Shown in pieces: positions 45,117-53,677 of a DNA stretch of 64,000 bases. The position numbers and the translations under genes were made by a program. The notes below the pieces were generated by a model. That model did no database searches, had not been told where the DNA came from, and saw only the letters and a list, made by a program, of their open reading frames with translations. Origin of the DNA: Ardenticatenaceae bacterium (lineage in GTDB: Bacteria; Chloroflexota; Anaerolineae; Promineifilales; Promineifilaceae). The stretch covers positions 5,427-69,426 of the forward strand of contig JACKBR010000027.1 in NCBI GenBank assembly GCA_020634495.1, in the 5' to 3' direction. The first letter of the stretch is position 1. Each line of letters opens with the position of its first letter.

Positions 45117-46943
45117 TTAGGGCGCGGCAAACTCAACAACCGGATAGCCAGCTTCTACCCAACCACCAAAGCCACCCTTCAAACTATGAACATCGCTATA
45201 GCCATAGGCCCACAAGATGCTCATTGCAATGGTGGAACGATGGCCAGAACCACAGTAAACAACGATGGGTGCATCCATATCCGCTGGCCACTGATCCTTC
45301 ATGGCAACAAACTCTTCCAACGGCACATGAATCCAATTTTCTGCCTCAATCACCCCGTTTGCCTCAAGTTCTTCCTGGCGACGGACATCAATAACAATCA
45401 GGTCCGGATTTTCCAGCAAGGCTAAATTAAAATCATCAGCTGTGATGACGCCATAACCATCTGGCACGTTGTGCAGCATCTCCTGCATTGCAGCCACAGC
45501 AGCCGGATCAGGTTCAGCAATATCCAAGACCATTGGCTCAAGCGGCAAACCTTCTGCCACGGGATAACCAGCTTCAACCCAGCCACCAAAGCTACCGTCT
45601 TTCAGACCGCGTACATCTTCCCACCCCATTGCTTCCAGAGCGGTGAGGGCAATTGTGCAGCGCCAGCCGCTGCCACAGTAGCTCACGATAGGCGTATCGA
45701 AGCTGGGCAGCCATTCAATATGGTCGGCAACCTCACGCAGGGGAATGTTCACTGCGCCTTCAATGTAGCCATTGGCCTCAATTTCGGATGCCTCACGCAC
45801 GTCCAGCACAAAAGGCGGCGGGTCTTCAACCAACAACAGGTTCAGGTCATCCAAACCAATGGTGTTGTATCCTTCCATGCCAGCCAAGAAAGTGGCAAAA
45901 GCCAGGTCCATGTCAAAGGTCGGTTCCGGTACGCCAACCGCCGGATATCCTTCAGCCGCCCAACCACCAAAGCCGCCTTTCAGGCTGTGAACATCGGTGT
46001 AGCCATAGGACCACAAAATGGACATGGCAATTGTTGAACGATGGCCGGAGCCACAGTACGTAACAATGGGCGCATCCAAATCTGCGGGCCAATCGGCAGC
46101 CAATTCAATAAACTGCTCCAGGGGAACAAACAGGAGATTTGGATGATCGATATACCCTTTTTCTTCAACTTCTTCAGGGCGGCGCACGTCGATCAAAATC
46201 AGGTCTGGGTTTTCCACAAGGGCAACGCTCAGGTTTTCGGCCGTCATTACGCCAAACCCGTCTGGGACATTGTGCAGCATGTGCTGCATGGCCTCAACCA
46301 TGGCGGGGTCTGGTTCAGCAGCATCCAAGGCCACCAACTCCGGCACGGTTCCTTCAGCAATGGGATATCCGGCTTCTACCCAGGCGCTAAAGCTGCCACC
46401 GGTTAAACCACGCACGTTTTCCCAGCCCATTGCTTCCAGGGCGGTGAGGGCAATGGTACAGCGCCAGCCGCTGCCGCAGTAGCTCACAATGGGGGTCTCG
46501 AAGCTGGGCAGATATTGCAGATTGTCAGCTACTTCGCGCAATGGAATATTGACGGCTCCTTCAATCCAGCCGTTTTCTTCAAGTTCGCTGGCTTCGCGCA
46601 CGTCCAGCAAGAAGGGTGGCTCCTCAACCATCATTTCGCTTAAGGCATCCACGCTCATGGTGTTGTACCCTTCCATGCCATTAAGGAAGGTAGTAAACGC
46701 ACCATCAAGGTCAGCTTCGGCCATGGGTTCTTCCATGACTTCCTCTGCCATTTCTTCTTCTGGTTCCGCGACTGGTTCTTCGTCTACGGCCGTATCTACC
46801 GTTTCTTCCATTACCTCTTCGGTTTCTTCAACGGCCGTTGTGTCCGGTTCAGCTACTGGTTCCTCAGTCGCCGTATCTCCGCCACAGGCCACCAAAAGCA
46901 AACCTAAAATTAGTAACAACACAAAATACTTGTAAGTCTTCAT
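45117..46943 (-). CDS. Lipoprotein with four rhodanese domains
   Basis: 608 aa. A lipoprotein signal (LLILGLLLVACGG) and an acidic Glu/Val/Ala linker (about 25-75) precede four rhodanese domains. The active-site loops are, in order, YCGSGWRC, YCGSGHRS, YCGSGWRC and YCGSGHRS, so all four catalytic cysteines are kept. Domains 1/3 and 2/4 are close pairs, showing duplication of a two-domain unit (A-B-A-B). Rhodaneses transfer sulfane sulfur. Being membrane-anchored outside the cytoplasm, this one may handle thiosulfate or polysulfide for the nearby cytochrome/NrfD system. Confidence 0.92.
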   Translation of the reverse strand: MKTYKYFVLLLILGLLLVACGGDTATEEPVAEPDTTAVEETEEVMEETVDTAVDEEPVAEPEEEMAEEVMEEPMAEADLDGAFTTFLNGMEGYNTMSVDALSEMMVEEPPFLLDVREASELEENGWIEGAVNIPLREVADNLQYLPSFETPIVSYCGSGWRCTIALTALEAMGWENVRGLTGGSFSAWVEAGYPIAEGTVPELVALDAAEPDPAMVEAMQHMLHNVPDGFGVMTAENLSVALVENPDLILIDVRRPEEVEEKGYIDHPNLLFVPLEQFIELAADWPADLDAPIVTYCGSGHRSTIAMSILWSYGYTDVHSLKGGFGGWAAEGYPAVGVPEPTFDMDLAFATFLAGMEGYNTIGLDDLNLLLVEDPPPFVLDVREASEIEANGYIEGAVNIPLREVADHIEWLPSFDTPIVSYCGSGWRCTIALTALEAMGWEDVRGLKDGSFGGWVEAGYPVAEGLPLEPMVLDIAEPDPAAVAAMQEMLHNVPDGYGVITADDFNLALLENPDLIVIDVRRQEELEANGVIEAENWIHVPLEEFVAMKDQWPADMDAPIVVYCGSGHRSTIAMSILWAYGYSDVHSLKGGFGGWVEAGYPVVEFAAP

Positions 46944-47004
46944 TTCTTACTCCTCACAGAATATTTGGCAGGCAGCAGCAAAGCTCCCTACCCAAAGATT
47001 TAAA

Positions 47005-47092
47005 CCAAATACCCCTCCGAAGATGAGCCACAGAGAGTATTGAAATCAAGGTCGATTCTCTCTCCTCTGTGGCCATTTCGGACAGATTCTAA
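47005..47092 (-). repeat. GCCACAGAG inverted-repeat element, copy C
   Basis: Read leftward it starts at the TAG stop of the multihaem gene (TTAGAATCTGTCCGAA). It contains GCCACAGAG/CTCTGTGGC (47065-47073 with 47027-47035) and ends TTCGGAGGGGTATT. It is shorter than copies A and B in the loop part. As in copy A, it begins exactly at a stop codon. Confidence 0.78.
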
Positions 47093-48321
47093 GGTGACTC
47101 CTCGGTTGGAGTAATCACCGTGGTTGTTGTAATAGTTGTGGATACTGAAATCGTTGTAGTCGCCGTAATTTCCGAAATTGGCGGCGGAATCGTATCCACA
47201 ATCACCGGCAAATTCGCTTCCACTTCTTCTGGATATACTTTGTCAACAGTCAGGAACAGATCCGCGTTGCCGTGACAGGCATCACAAGACTCCGTTTGCG
47301 GCGTGTTGCGCTGAATATTGTGCGGCGTGGTGTAGACCCAGGTGGGCAGCGCGTTAAAGTTCGCCAGCAAATCCTCACCGTAATAAGCAAAACTATCCCC
47401 GGCCACCGGCACATGCCGCAGCGTCACATATTCATACGGCCGATCGTAGCTTTCCAACGGATTCTTCCCGATGATAAACGTGAAATAAGAGCCATCCGTA
47501 GCATAAAACGGATTACCGGTCGCCTCACTGATTTGCACATGGCAGCCATCACAGCTGGTATATGAAACCGAATGGCAAACCTGGCAAGAAAGGTCGCCCC
47601 CATGCTCCTGGTGCATCTCAATACCATCGTCCTGCATAGCGGCCGTTACGTGGCATGTCTCACAGCGCGGGCTTTGCACACCGTCATACCGGTGGTCAGC
47701 GGGCGCTTCAAGCTCTGCTAACTGTGCTTCTGGCCCTGTATGGCAAGATTGACAATCATCAGGCGCACCGTGCATCTGGTGCCCAGAATGGCAATCAACA
47801 CAAGACATACGTCCCTGGCTAAAATGCACATCGGGCCGCAAATCTTCATGCTTGCCCAAATATTCATTGCCCACCCGGCTGCCGTGGCAGGCGGTGCAGT
47901 TGCGCGTCATGGAGGGCGTTTCGTTAAACAAATGGCCCTCAATAAGACCGCCACCCACCAAATTGGGCTGACTTACATGACACTCCCCACAGGTGGCATG
48001 ACAACTGCTGCAATGGTTGCTAAACATGCCTTCAATTACTTCATGGTCTTCTGGCAAAGTGCGGGCATCCAGCACCGTCCAGTAGCCCGCCAAATTACTG
48101 TGCAGGTTATTGTCATGGGTAGCCACCACATCAGGATGACACTCACCACAAGATTCCACCGGGTTTTCACTTGGATTGTTAATAAGGCCCACGTGGGCAT
48201 CAAACTTGTCGGGCGTGTTTTGCCCGGCATGGCAATCAATGCAGGCCACCTGGCCATGTACTTCTTCGGGGAACAGCTCCCCGTCTACCAAAACCTTCTC
48301 CCATGGCTCCAACGGAGCCAC
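47089..48321 (-). CDS. Multihaem c-type cytochrome, 11 CxxCH motifs
   Basis: 410 aa with eleven CxxCH haem-binding motifs (CIDCH, CGECH, CSSCH, CGECH, CTACH, CVDCH, CQSCH, CETCH, CQVCH, CDGCH, CDACH) and many extra His residues for bis-His ligation. It ends in a Thr-rich tail. It has no signal peptide of its own: the only start is GTG 48321, three codons after an in-frame TGA (48331-48333). The frame continues without shift into the upstream lipoprotein piece, so the two were almost certainly one 12-haem lipoprotein. No single-CxxCK catalytic haem is visible. Role inferred: extracytoplasmic electron transfer. Confidence 0.8.
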   Translation of the reverse strand: MAPLEPWEKVLVDGELFPEEVHGQVACIDCHAGQNTPDKFDAHVGLINNPSENPVESCGECHPDVVATHDNNLHSNLAGYWTVLDARTLPEDHEVIEGMFSNHCSSCHATCGECHVSQPNLVGGGLIEGHLFNETPSMTRNCTACHGSRVGNEYLGKHEDLRPDVHFSQGRMSCVDCHSGHQMHGAPDDCQSCHTGPEAQLAELEAPADHRYDGVQSPRCETCHVTAAMQDDGIEMHQEHGGDLSCQVCHSVSYTSCDGCHVQISEATGNPFYATDGSYFTFIIGKNPLESYDRPYEYVTLRHVPVAGDSFAYYGEDLLANFNALPTWVYTTPHNIQRNTPQTESCDACHGNADLFLTVDKVYPEEVEANLPVIVDTIPPPISEITATTTISVSTTITTTTVITPTEESP

Positions 48322-48330
48322 TTCTCCCCC

Positions 48331-48657
48331 TCAACCTTCCCCTTCGTTTTCGGTAATCACCTCTTCTTCGGGATCGGCTGTTTGGATGAGCAGGTCTTTG
48401 TTGGTGTGGCAATCCAGGCAATTGTCAACAGGAACGGCCGTTTCCACCAGGGCTACCTGTGGCTCTTCAGTGGGAGAAACAGTCGCGGCTGCTTCTACCA
48501 GTTCCGGCTCTACATTGGCAACCTCAACGGCCGTATCCGATTCGGCCGTCTGGCAACCAACCACCAGCAATGTTCCGCATAACAAAAGCAGGCACACCAC
48601 CACATTTACTGTTTTGTATGGATATTTTGCCTGTACCAAAATCATCTCCTTGCACAT
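48331..48657 (-). CDS. N-terminal part of the 12-haem cytochrome (lipoprotein signal + one haem)
   Basis: 108 aa: a signal peptide ending in a lipobox (LLVVGC), an Ala/Val/Glu linker and one CxxCH (CLDCH), followed by an acidic Glu stretch and TGA at 48333-48331. Three codons beyond, the same frame becomes the 11-haem protein. A start at TTG 48639 with AAGGAG is also possible besides ATG 48657. On its own this is unlikely to be a functional cytochrome. It is either half of a gene with a nonsense mutation or part of a readthrough product. Confidence 0.72.
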   Translation of the reverse strand: MCKEMILVQAKYPYKTVNVVVCLLLLCGTLLVVGCQTAESDTAVEVANVEPELVEAAATVSPTEEPQVALVETAVPVDNCLDCHTNKDLLIQTADPEEEVITENEGEG

Positions 48658-48927
48658 CGGTTAAGGACGCTTAAACAACATATTGCTGCGTCCGAAGCTG
48701 CTAATTTCGCAACATTTGTTAGTGAATTTTGTCACAAACAGTATAACTAACTGTTGGGCGAAATCAATCCATTTTCAAGGTTTTTCTTATTGCTTTTGCT
48801 TCTTGGCACTCATAATCAAAAACAATCAATGAACCGCTCCACCCTATTGAGTTCGCTATTTTTTGTTGATAGAATGGCTATATTGTTAATATTTTCACAA
48901 ACAGATGTTTGGGAATTTGAGGCGACT
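48658..48927. other. Divergent region between the two multihaem cytochrome genes
   Basis: 270 bases, AT-rich, holding the promoters of both the leftward 12-haem and the rightward octahaem operons. Weak -35/-10-like words (TTGATA and TTAATA) lie near 48865-48895, but the spacing is poor. No palindrome stands out. Confidence 0.4.
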
Positions 48928-49959
48928 ATGAAACAGTTTTGGAAAATAATACGATTCAATTGGCCGGTACTGCTGGGTGGATTTGTGGGAACGGCCGTTT
49001 TGCTTTTTACCGTGCAGGTAGCCATCGCGCAGGATGATGGCGAGCCGGAAACACCCGTTATGCCAACCCAAGAATGCCAGGAATGTCACCTGGACGTGGC
49101 CAACCATTGGCAAGACAGCGCCCATGCCCACGCCTTTGATGATGAAGTGTTTCAGGCGCAGTGGCTTAGCTTAGGTGAACCAGCCGAATGTTTGGCCTGC
49201 CACACAACCAACTTCCAACCCGCCACGGGTGAATTCAGTGAAGAGGGTGTGGCCTGTGAAGCGTGTCATGGCGAAACAACCGCCGAACATCCGCCTGCCC
49301 CCGTGCCCATTCTGGCCGATACAGAATATTGCGGCTCTTGCCACACCACAACGCTGGGTGAATGGCACCAAACGGGCCATGCCTCTGAAGATATTGGCTG
49401 CATGGATTGCCATGATCCACACAGCCAGCAGCCGCTTTTTGCCGAGGCAGATGAGATGTGTGTCAATTGCCATGAGGAGAGCATGGGCGATTACCTGGAA
49501 GATTTGCACATTCAAGAAGGCATTGGCTGTGTGGATTGTCACGCCCTGGTCATTCCTCCTGAAGAGTTGCCAGCGGATGGCATTGTTCCCACGGGGCATG
49601 CCTTCACCATTACGCCAGCCACCTGTGTGGCCTGCCATACAGATGCGCTGCATGCTGGCTTTTCTTTGCCGGGTTACGAACATGGGGCCGCAGCGGCAAA
49701 CGGAGCTGAGGAGCCAGTGGGATTTACCACCAACACAGGTTTGGAGGCAACCGAGTCTGAGAATGGTGAATCGGCAGAGCTGACGCCAGAACAGAAGTTG
49801 CAAACATTAGAAACGGCGCTGGCAACCAGAAATGTAACGCTGCTGTTTCAAGGTGGGGTGCTAGGTCTGGTTTTGGGGAGTTCCACCGCCTGGTTTGTGG
49901 CGAATAATGTGCGCCAACGGCGTGAGCATGACGAGGGTAATGATGAGCAAGCAAAATAA
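48928..49959 (+). CDS. Membrane-anchored octahaem c-type cytochrome
   Basis: 343 aa. A signal or anchor helix (about 10-32), eight CxxCH motifs (CQECH, CLACH, CEACH, CGSCH, CMDCH, CVNCH, CVDCH, CVACH), a linker, and a C-terminal membrane helix (about 310-330). It is much smaller than the catalytic octahaem reductases (MccA, OTR, ONR), and I see no CxxCK or other catalytic haem, so an electron-transfer role is more likely. ATG 48928 follows GAGG; the open frame starts further up, but without a ribosome-binding site. It overlaps the FeS gene by 17 bases. Confidence 0.88.
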   Translation: MKQFWKIIRFNWPVLLGGFVGTAVLLFTVQVAIAQDDGEPETPVMPTQECQECHLDVANHWQDSAHAHAFDDEVFQAQWLSLGEPAECLACHTTNFQPATGEFSEEGVACEACHGETTAEHPPAPVPILADTEYCGSCHTTTLGEWHQTGHASEDIGCMDCHDPHSQQPLFAEADEMCVNCHEESMGDYLEDLHIQEGIGCVDCHALVIPPEELPADGIVPTGHAFTITPATCVACHTDALHAGFSLPGYEHGAAAANGAEEPVGFTTNTGLEATESENGESAELTPEQKLQTLETALATRNVTLLFQGGVLGLVLGSSTAWFVANNVRQRREHDEGNDEQAK

Positions 49960-50767
49960 TGATAATCGCAAACCGCCGCTGCTTAGCCGTCGGGATGCGC
50001 TAAAGATAATTGGGGCAACAGGGGCAACGGCCGTTATTGCCCAGGCGGTTACGGCTGGCCCACTTTCATCTGGAGCCATCGAAGGGTTGCAGCGAGAATC
50101 GCACCACGCCAGTTCAGACCATGAATGGCACATGGTGATCGATTTGGAACAGTGCATTGGCTGCCATTACTGCATTTGGGCCTGCCAGGCCACCAACGAC
50201 GTGCCAGAAGACAACATGCGCTGGAACATTGGCTTCCCGGAACAGACGGAAGGGGGCACCGGCTTTTTCATGACCCGACCTTGTTTGCATTGCCAGGAAG
50301 CGCCATGCACCAAAGTGTGCCCGGTTGGGGCTACCTGGGTGCGGGAAGATGGCATTGTGGCCATGGATTATGACCGCTGCATTGGCTGCCGCTATTGTGA
50401 AGTGGCCTGCCCGTACGATGTGCGCCGCTTCAACTGGGGTTCCATCGATACAGAAAATCCTTACCAACCCACCTGGGGTGTGGCCGAAGTGGATCGTCGG
50501 GAGCGTGGCGTGGCGGAAAAATGCACGTTCTGTGTTCATCGCATTGATCGCGGTTTAGCGCAAGGGCTAACGCCGGGGGTAGACCCGCAAGCAACGCCAG
50601 CTTGTGTGAACATTTGCCCGGTGGGCGCGCGGGTTTTTGGCGATATTAAAGACCCAGAAAGCCCAGTTTCTAAATATTTGGACGAGCATGAAACGTTCCG
50701 GCTGCGGGAAGATTTTGGTACGGAGCCGAAGGTGCATTATGTGCGCCCGGAGCGTGAGGAGGTGTGA
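49943..50767 (+). CDS. Tat-exported 4x[4Fe-4S] ferredoxin subunit (NrfC/MccC-like)
   Basis: 274 aa. A Tat signal with SRRDALK precedes four cysteine clusters: CIGCHYCIWAC, CLHCQEAPCTKVCP, CIGCRYCEVACP, and CTFCVHR with CVNICP. This is the pattern of the NrfC/PsrB/HybA family of electron-transfer subunits. ATG 49943 has GAGGG five bases upstream, and an ATG three bases earlier is equally possible. The next gene starts two bases after the stop with GGAGG overlapping its end. It would pass electrons between the NrfD protein and a haem subunit. Confidence 0.92.
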   Translation: MSKQNNDNRKPPLLSRRDALKIIGATGATAVIAQAVTAGPLSSGAIEGLQRESHHASSDHEWHMVIDLEQCIGCHYCIWACQATNDVPEDNMRWNIGFPEQTEGGTGFFMTRPCLHCQEAPCTKVCPVGATWVREDGIVAMDYDRCIGCRYCEVACPYDVRRFNWGSIDTENPYQPTWGVAEVDRRERGVAEKCTFCVHRIDRGLAQGLTPGVDPQATPACVNICPVGARVFGDIKDPESPVSKYLDEHETFRLREDFGTEPKVHYVRPEREEV

Positions 50768-50768
50768 G

Positions 50769-52010
50769 ATGGCGGTAACGCAATTACCAGAGAAGAAGGT
50801 GAGGAGGATACGGCCGTTTCACATTTGGGTAGCGTCACTGGCAATTATGCTGCTGGTGGGTGGCTGGGGTATTTACCAGACCTTGTGGCACGGCTTGCAG
50901 GTCACCAACCTGACCGACCAGGTGCCTTGGGGCTTGTGGATTACCCACGATCTCTCAGCAATTGCCTTGGGCGCGGGAGCTTTTACGTTTTCGGCCGTAG
51001 TCTATTTGTTCCGCATCAAGCGATTTGAGCCAGTGGCCCGGATGGCTGTTTTTGTTGGATTTTTGGGGTACACCTCTGCCATGCTTGCTTTGGCAATGGA
51101 CATTGGCCGTCCAGACCGCTTTTGGCATCCACTGGTGTATTGGAATGTCCATTCTGTGCTGTGGGAAATTACCCTGTGCGTGATTTTGTACTCCACCGTT
51201 CTGGTGATTGAGGTGCTGCCGATTTTGTTCGACAGCCGTCTGTTTGACAACCGCCCCAAATGGCGCACCTTTGGCCACAAACTGCACAAGCTTACGCCAG
51301 TGATGGCGGTGTTGGGGCTGGCGCTGTCGATGCTGCACCAATCGTCACTGGGGGCCACATATGGTGTCCTTTCTGGCCGGGCCATCTGGTTTAAGCCATC
51401 GATGCCGGTAATGTTTATTTTGTCGGCAGTGGCTGGGGGTGTTTCGGCCACGCTGCTGGTGACGATGATTACCAGCAAGTTGACCAATCGGGAACTCATC
51501 GACAAGTTTTTACGCCGAGACATTGCTCGGCTGGCAGCGTTTACCCTGCTGGCCTATATGTATTTGAAGTTGTGGGACTGGTTGGCGACATCTTATTACA
51601 GCCAGGCACCGGGCACGGCCGATGCCCTGACGCGCTTGCAAGCGACCACGCCATACACGCAATCTTTCTGGTGGATTGAAGTTTTTCTTTGTGGCCTGAT
51701 ACCCGCTGTAATTTTGTTGAACCGGCAGATGCGACGGCAAGAATGGCCGCTGATGGGGGCGCTATTTTTGGTGATTTTTGGGGTCATTATCAACCGTTGG
51801 AATGTCACTTTGTCTGGCCTGGTTGCGCCGCCGCAGTGGTCGCCAGGGGTGCTGGGGCGGACGATTGCGGTGGCCTACACGCCATCCTGGGTGGAGATTG
51901 CGGTTTCTGTGGGAGTGTTGGGGTATGCGCTGTTGGCATTTACGTTGGGGGCAAAATATTTACCGCTCTTTGGTGATACGGCCGTTTCTTCCGCCGCCTC
52001 TACTGATTAA
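50769..52010 (+). CDS. NrfD-family quinone-interacting membrane subunit
   Basis: 413 aa with nine or ten helices, PsrC/HybB/NrfD type. Visible conserved spots are VPWGLWITHDLSAIALGAGA (substrate-side helix) and LALAMDIGRPDRFWHPLVYW, the usual DxGRPxRFW signature. ATG 50769 has GGAGG eight bases upstream. It forms the membrane part of a module with the FeS protein and the octahaem cytochrome. No molybdopterin subunit is present, which distinguishes it from Psr or alternative complex III and brings it closer to Nrf/Mcc-type quinol dehydrogenases. Confidence 0.92.
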   Translation: MAVTQLPEKKVRRIRPFHIWVASLAIMLLVGGWGIYQTLWHGLQVTNLTDQVPWGLWITHDLSAIALGAGAFTFSAVVYLFRIKRFEPVARMAVFVGFLGYTSAMLALAMDIGRPDRFWHPLVYWNVHSVLWEITLCVILYSTVLVIEVLPILFDSRLFDNRPKWRTFGHKLHKLTPVMAVLGLALSMLHQSSLGATYGVLSGRAIWFKPSMPVMFILSAVAGGVSATLLVTMITSKLTNRELIDKFLRRDIARLAAFTLLAYMYLKLWDWLATSYYSQAPGTADALTRLQATTPYTQSFWWIEVFLCGLIPAVILLNRQMRRQEWPLMGALFLVIFGVIINRWNVTLSGLVAPPQWSPGVLGRTIAVAYTPSWVEIAVSVGVLGYALLAFTLGAKYLPLFGDTAVSSAASTD

Positions 52011-52057
52011 GTAAGCACGGTTCGTGAACCGCCCTTACAATTTTAAGGAAGTGTGAA

Positions 52058-52663
52058 ATGAACCATTTGAAATATGTTCGTTATTTTATTTTTTGCATGA
52101 TTTTTTTGCTGCTGGGAACGGCCGTTAGCTGCGCAACAACTGAAGAAGCCGAACAGACGACAGACGACACAGCATCCGAGATCGAGGTGCCTGGAGAAGT
52201 GACGGTTGTGCAAGAAGCCGCGCTGGAACATCTACGCACGATTGCCCAAATAATGGTGCCACCCGAAAGTACACCGTGGGACATGACCACAAATGATGAT
52301 TTTGCCGAAACGGGCACCAGCATTTATCTATTTTCTGCCGAAGATGACAAATTAAGCATCTCCTACCCCACCCCCGCCAGCGAAGAAACGCTGTTTTATG
52401 TGGCGCTGCGCAATGCGTCGCTGGATTTTTGCTGGCAGGCGTTTATTAATGCGAAAGGTGAAATCCAATCATCGGGATACGATCTGGTGGAGCCAGGATT
52501 GTCGAATCCGTCGGCACAGTATTGCGAGGAGCAGGGCTACACGTTTGAGATTCGCACGCGGGATGATGGCAAGCAGTGTGGGGCCTGCGTTTTCTCTGAA
52601 GCAGAAGATGATGTGTGCAATGCCTGGGATTATTTTTACGGCAATTGCGCCCCCGCCGAGTAG
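52058..52663 (+). CDS. DUF333-containing lipoprotein
   Basis: 201 aa. A lipoprotein signal (LLLGTAVSCATT) and an acidic stretch precede a small domain at about 60-135. A DUF333-type Cys-rich module follows at about 150-200 (NPSAQYCEEQGYTFEIRT through the cluster of GAC and DYFYGNC). DUF333 proteins are small exported proteins of unclear function, once called putative haemolysins. It lies 45 bases after NrfD on the same strand and could be the last gene of that operon. A hairpin follows at 52772. Confidence 0.82.
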   Translation: MNHLKYVRYFIFCMIFLLLGTAVSCATTEEAEQTTDDTASEIEVPGEVTVVQEAALEHLRTIAQIMVPPESTPWDMTTNDDFAETGTSIYLFSAEDDKLSISYPTPASEETLFYVALRNASLDFCWQAFINAKGEIQSSGYDLVEPGLSNPSAQYCEEQGYTFEIRTRDDGKQCGACVFSEAEDDVCNAWDYFYGNCAPAE

Positions 52664-52711
52664 CTAGAACCACGTCTTACACTTAAAGGTTTCGGGCGTG
52701 CTGGATAACTT

Positions 52712-52833
52712 TGTCGTCACAATTCTTCACAGTCACCCTCACCCTTCCAATACGCATGAAGCGCAAAAGATACGGGGCACTGAAAATTCAGTGCCCCGTT
52801 AGCGTACAAAAAAGTTGTGAAGGAATTGTGTGA
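52712..52833. terminator. Nested inverted repeat after the DUF333 gene
   Basis: A perfect 12-bp inner stem ACGGGGCACTGA with TCAGTGCCCCGT (52772-52799) has a 4-base loop. Imperfect outer arms (TCACAATTCTTCACA-like and TTGTGAAGGAATTGTG) enclose it. There is no strong T-run on the plus strand. It separates the DUF333 gene from the leftward 167-aa gene. Confidence 0.65.
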
Positions 52834-52868
52834 GTCAGCCTTGAGGGGCAGAGAAAAAAATAGCAGCG

Positions 52869-53372
52869 TTATGCAATTAGAGAAGCACGTATATCGCTCC
52901 AGAGATTTCTCAGGGGTACCGAGGTGGAAAGCAATTTCTTGAAGTCATTGTTTTCACTATCTTCAAGAGCTAAAAGATGACAGAAGCCAACAAGGCCATT
53001 TATAGGCTCGCCTATCTCATAACTTGCAGCCCACCAGAAGTATTGGGATGGTGTTATCCGCTGATCGGGCGCACGTTCGTCTAGAGGCAAGCTAAAAGAA
53101 GGAACCTGTTTGATGGTTTCTTCTAGCCAGGAAAAAAGATTACAGGTGATGTATAGAATAAACTCCAAGCTTTTTTCTTGTTTGGCATTAAGTGTAAATT
53201 TGTTGGGAAAGAACAGTAATGTGCTCTCTACAATAGCGACTAGAGCGGTATTTAATCGGACTTGGAAGCTGTCAATAGGCTGATTTTTCAATAACACAGC
53301 CAGATTGTTTTGAAGGTTAACAATCCTTTCTTTTATTTCATCAAGCGGTATAGTCGAGCAAGGTTTGCGCAC
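52869..53372 (-). CDS. Hypothetical protein, 167 aa
   Basis: No family was recognised. Mostly helical, soluble, with Leu-rich segments and a few Trp/Phe pairs (FSWLEETIKQ, FWWAASYEIG). It starts with GTG 53372; an AAGGAA-like site lies about nine bases upstream. AT-richer than the surrounding genes and without the ACGGCCGT motif, as in the adjacent toxin-antitoxin remnant, so it may be part of an acquired segment. Confidence 0.5.
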   Translation of the reverse strand: MRKPCSTIPLDEIKERIVNLQNNLAVLLKNQPIDSFQVRLNTALVAIVESTLLFFPNKFTLNAKQEKSLEFILYITCNLFSWLEETIKQVPSFSLPLDERAPDQRITPSQYFWWAASYEIGEPINGLVGFCHLLALEDSENNDFKKLLSTSVPLRNLWSDIRASLIA

Positions 53373-53419
53373 GAGGGTTCATTCCTTCCAAAGCTACGCA
53401 CATAATGGATACCAGAATT

Positions 53420-53677
53420 TTAGGCATAGTTGGCCGAAGGCATTTGGATGTAATGGTCTGGTTGTTCATGGTTTTGTTTGATGGCAAAGAAACGGCGCTC
53501 AATTTCTTTGAGAACGGCCGCTTCATAAAAAATCATGCCGCATTTCGTACAAACCTGTACGGGTGTGTTCGGAACAAGCAAATAGTCGCCATCATGACTG
53601 TAAAGATAATCGGTATGGCGAATTTCGTACGATTCTGCGCCACAAAATGGGCAATGACCTTCTGTTTTTTCACTCAT
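53420..53677 (-). CDS. YgiT-type zinc-finger antitoxin
   Basis: 85 aa with a CPFCG...CTKCG zinc ribbon (about 9-44) of the MqsA N-terminal/YgiT type. Typical partners are DUF4258 or BrnT-like toxins, and a DUF4258 remnant lies immediately upstream on the same strand, overlapping by eight bases. The expected MqsA DNA-binding C-terminal domain is absent or very short, as in many stand-alone YgiT antitoxins. This half of the module is intact. Confidence 0.82.
   Translation of the reverse strand: MSEKTEGHCPFCGAESYEIRHTDYLYSHDGDYLLVPNTPVQVCTKCGMIFYEAAVLKEIERRFFAIKQNHEQPDHYIQMPSANYA

Noticed and set aside
48331..48333. Selenocysteine as the firm explanation of the TGA
   Set aside because: The hairpin geometry fits but the position is a low-complexity linker and no Sec machinery is visible in the window, so it is kept only as a possibility.
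48928..49959. Catalytic octahaem nitrite/sulfite/tetrathionate reductase
   Set aside because: Too short for these families and no CxxCK or other distinctive catalytic haem motif is visible.
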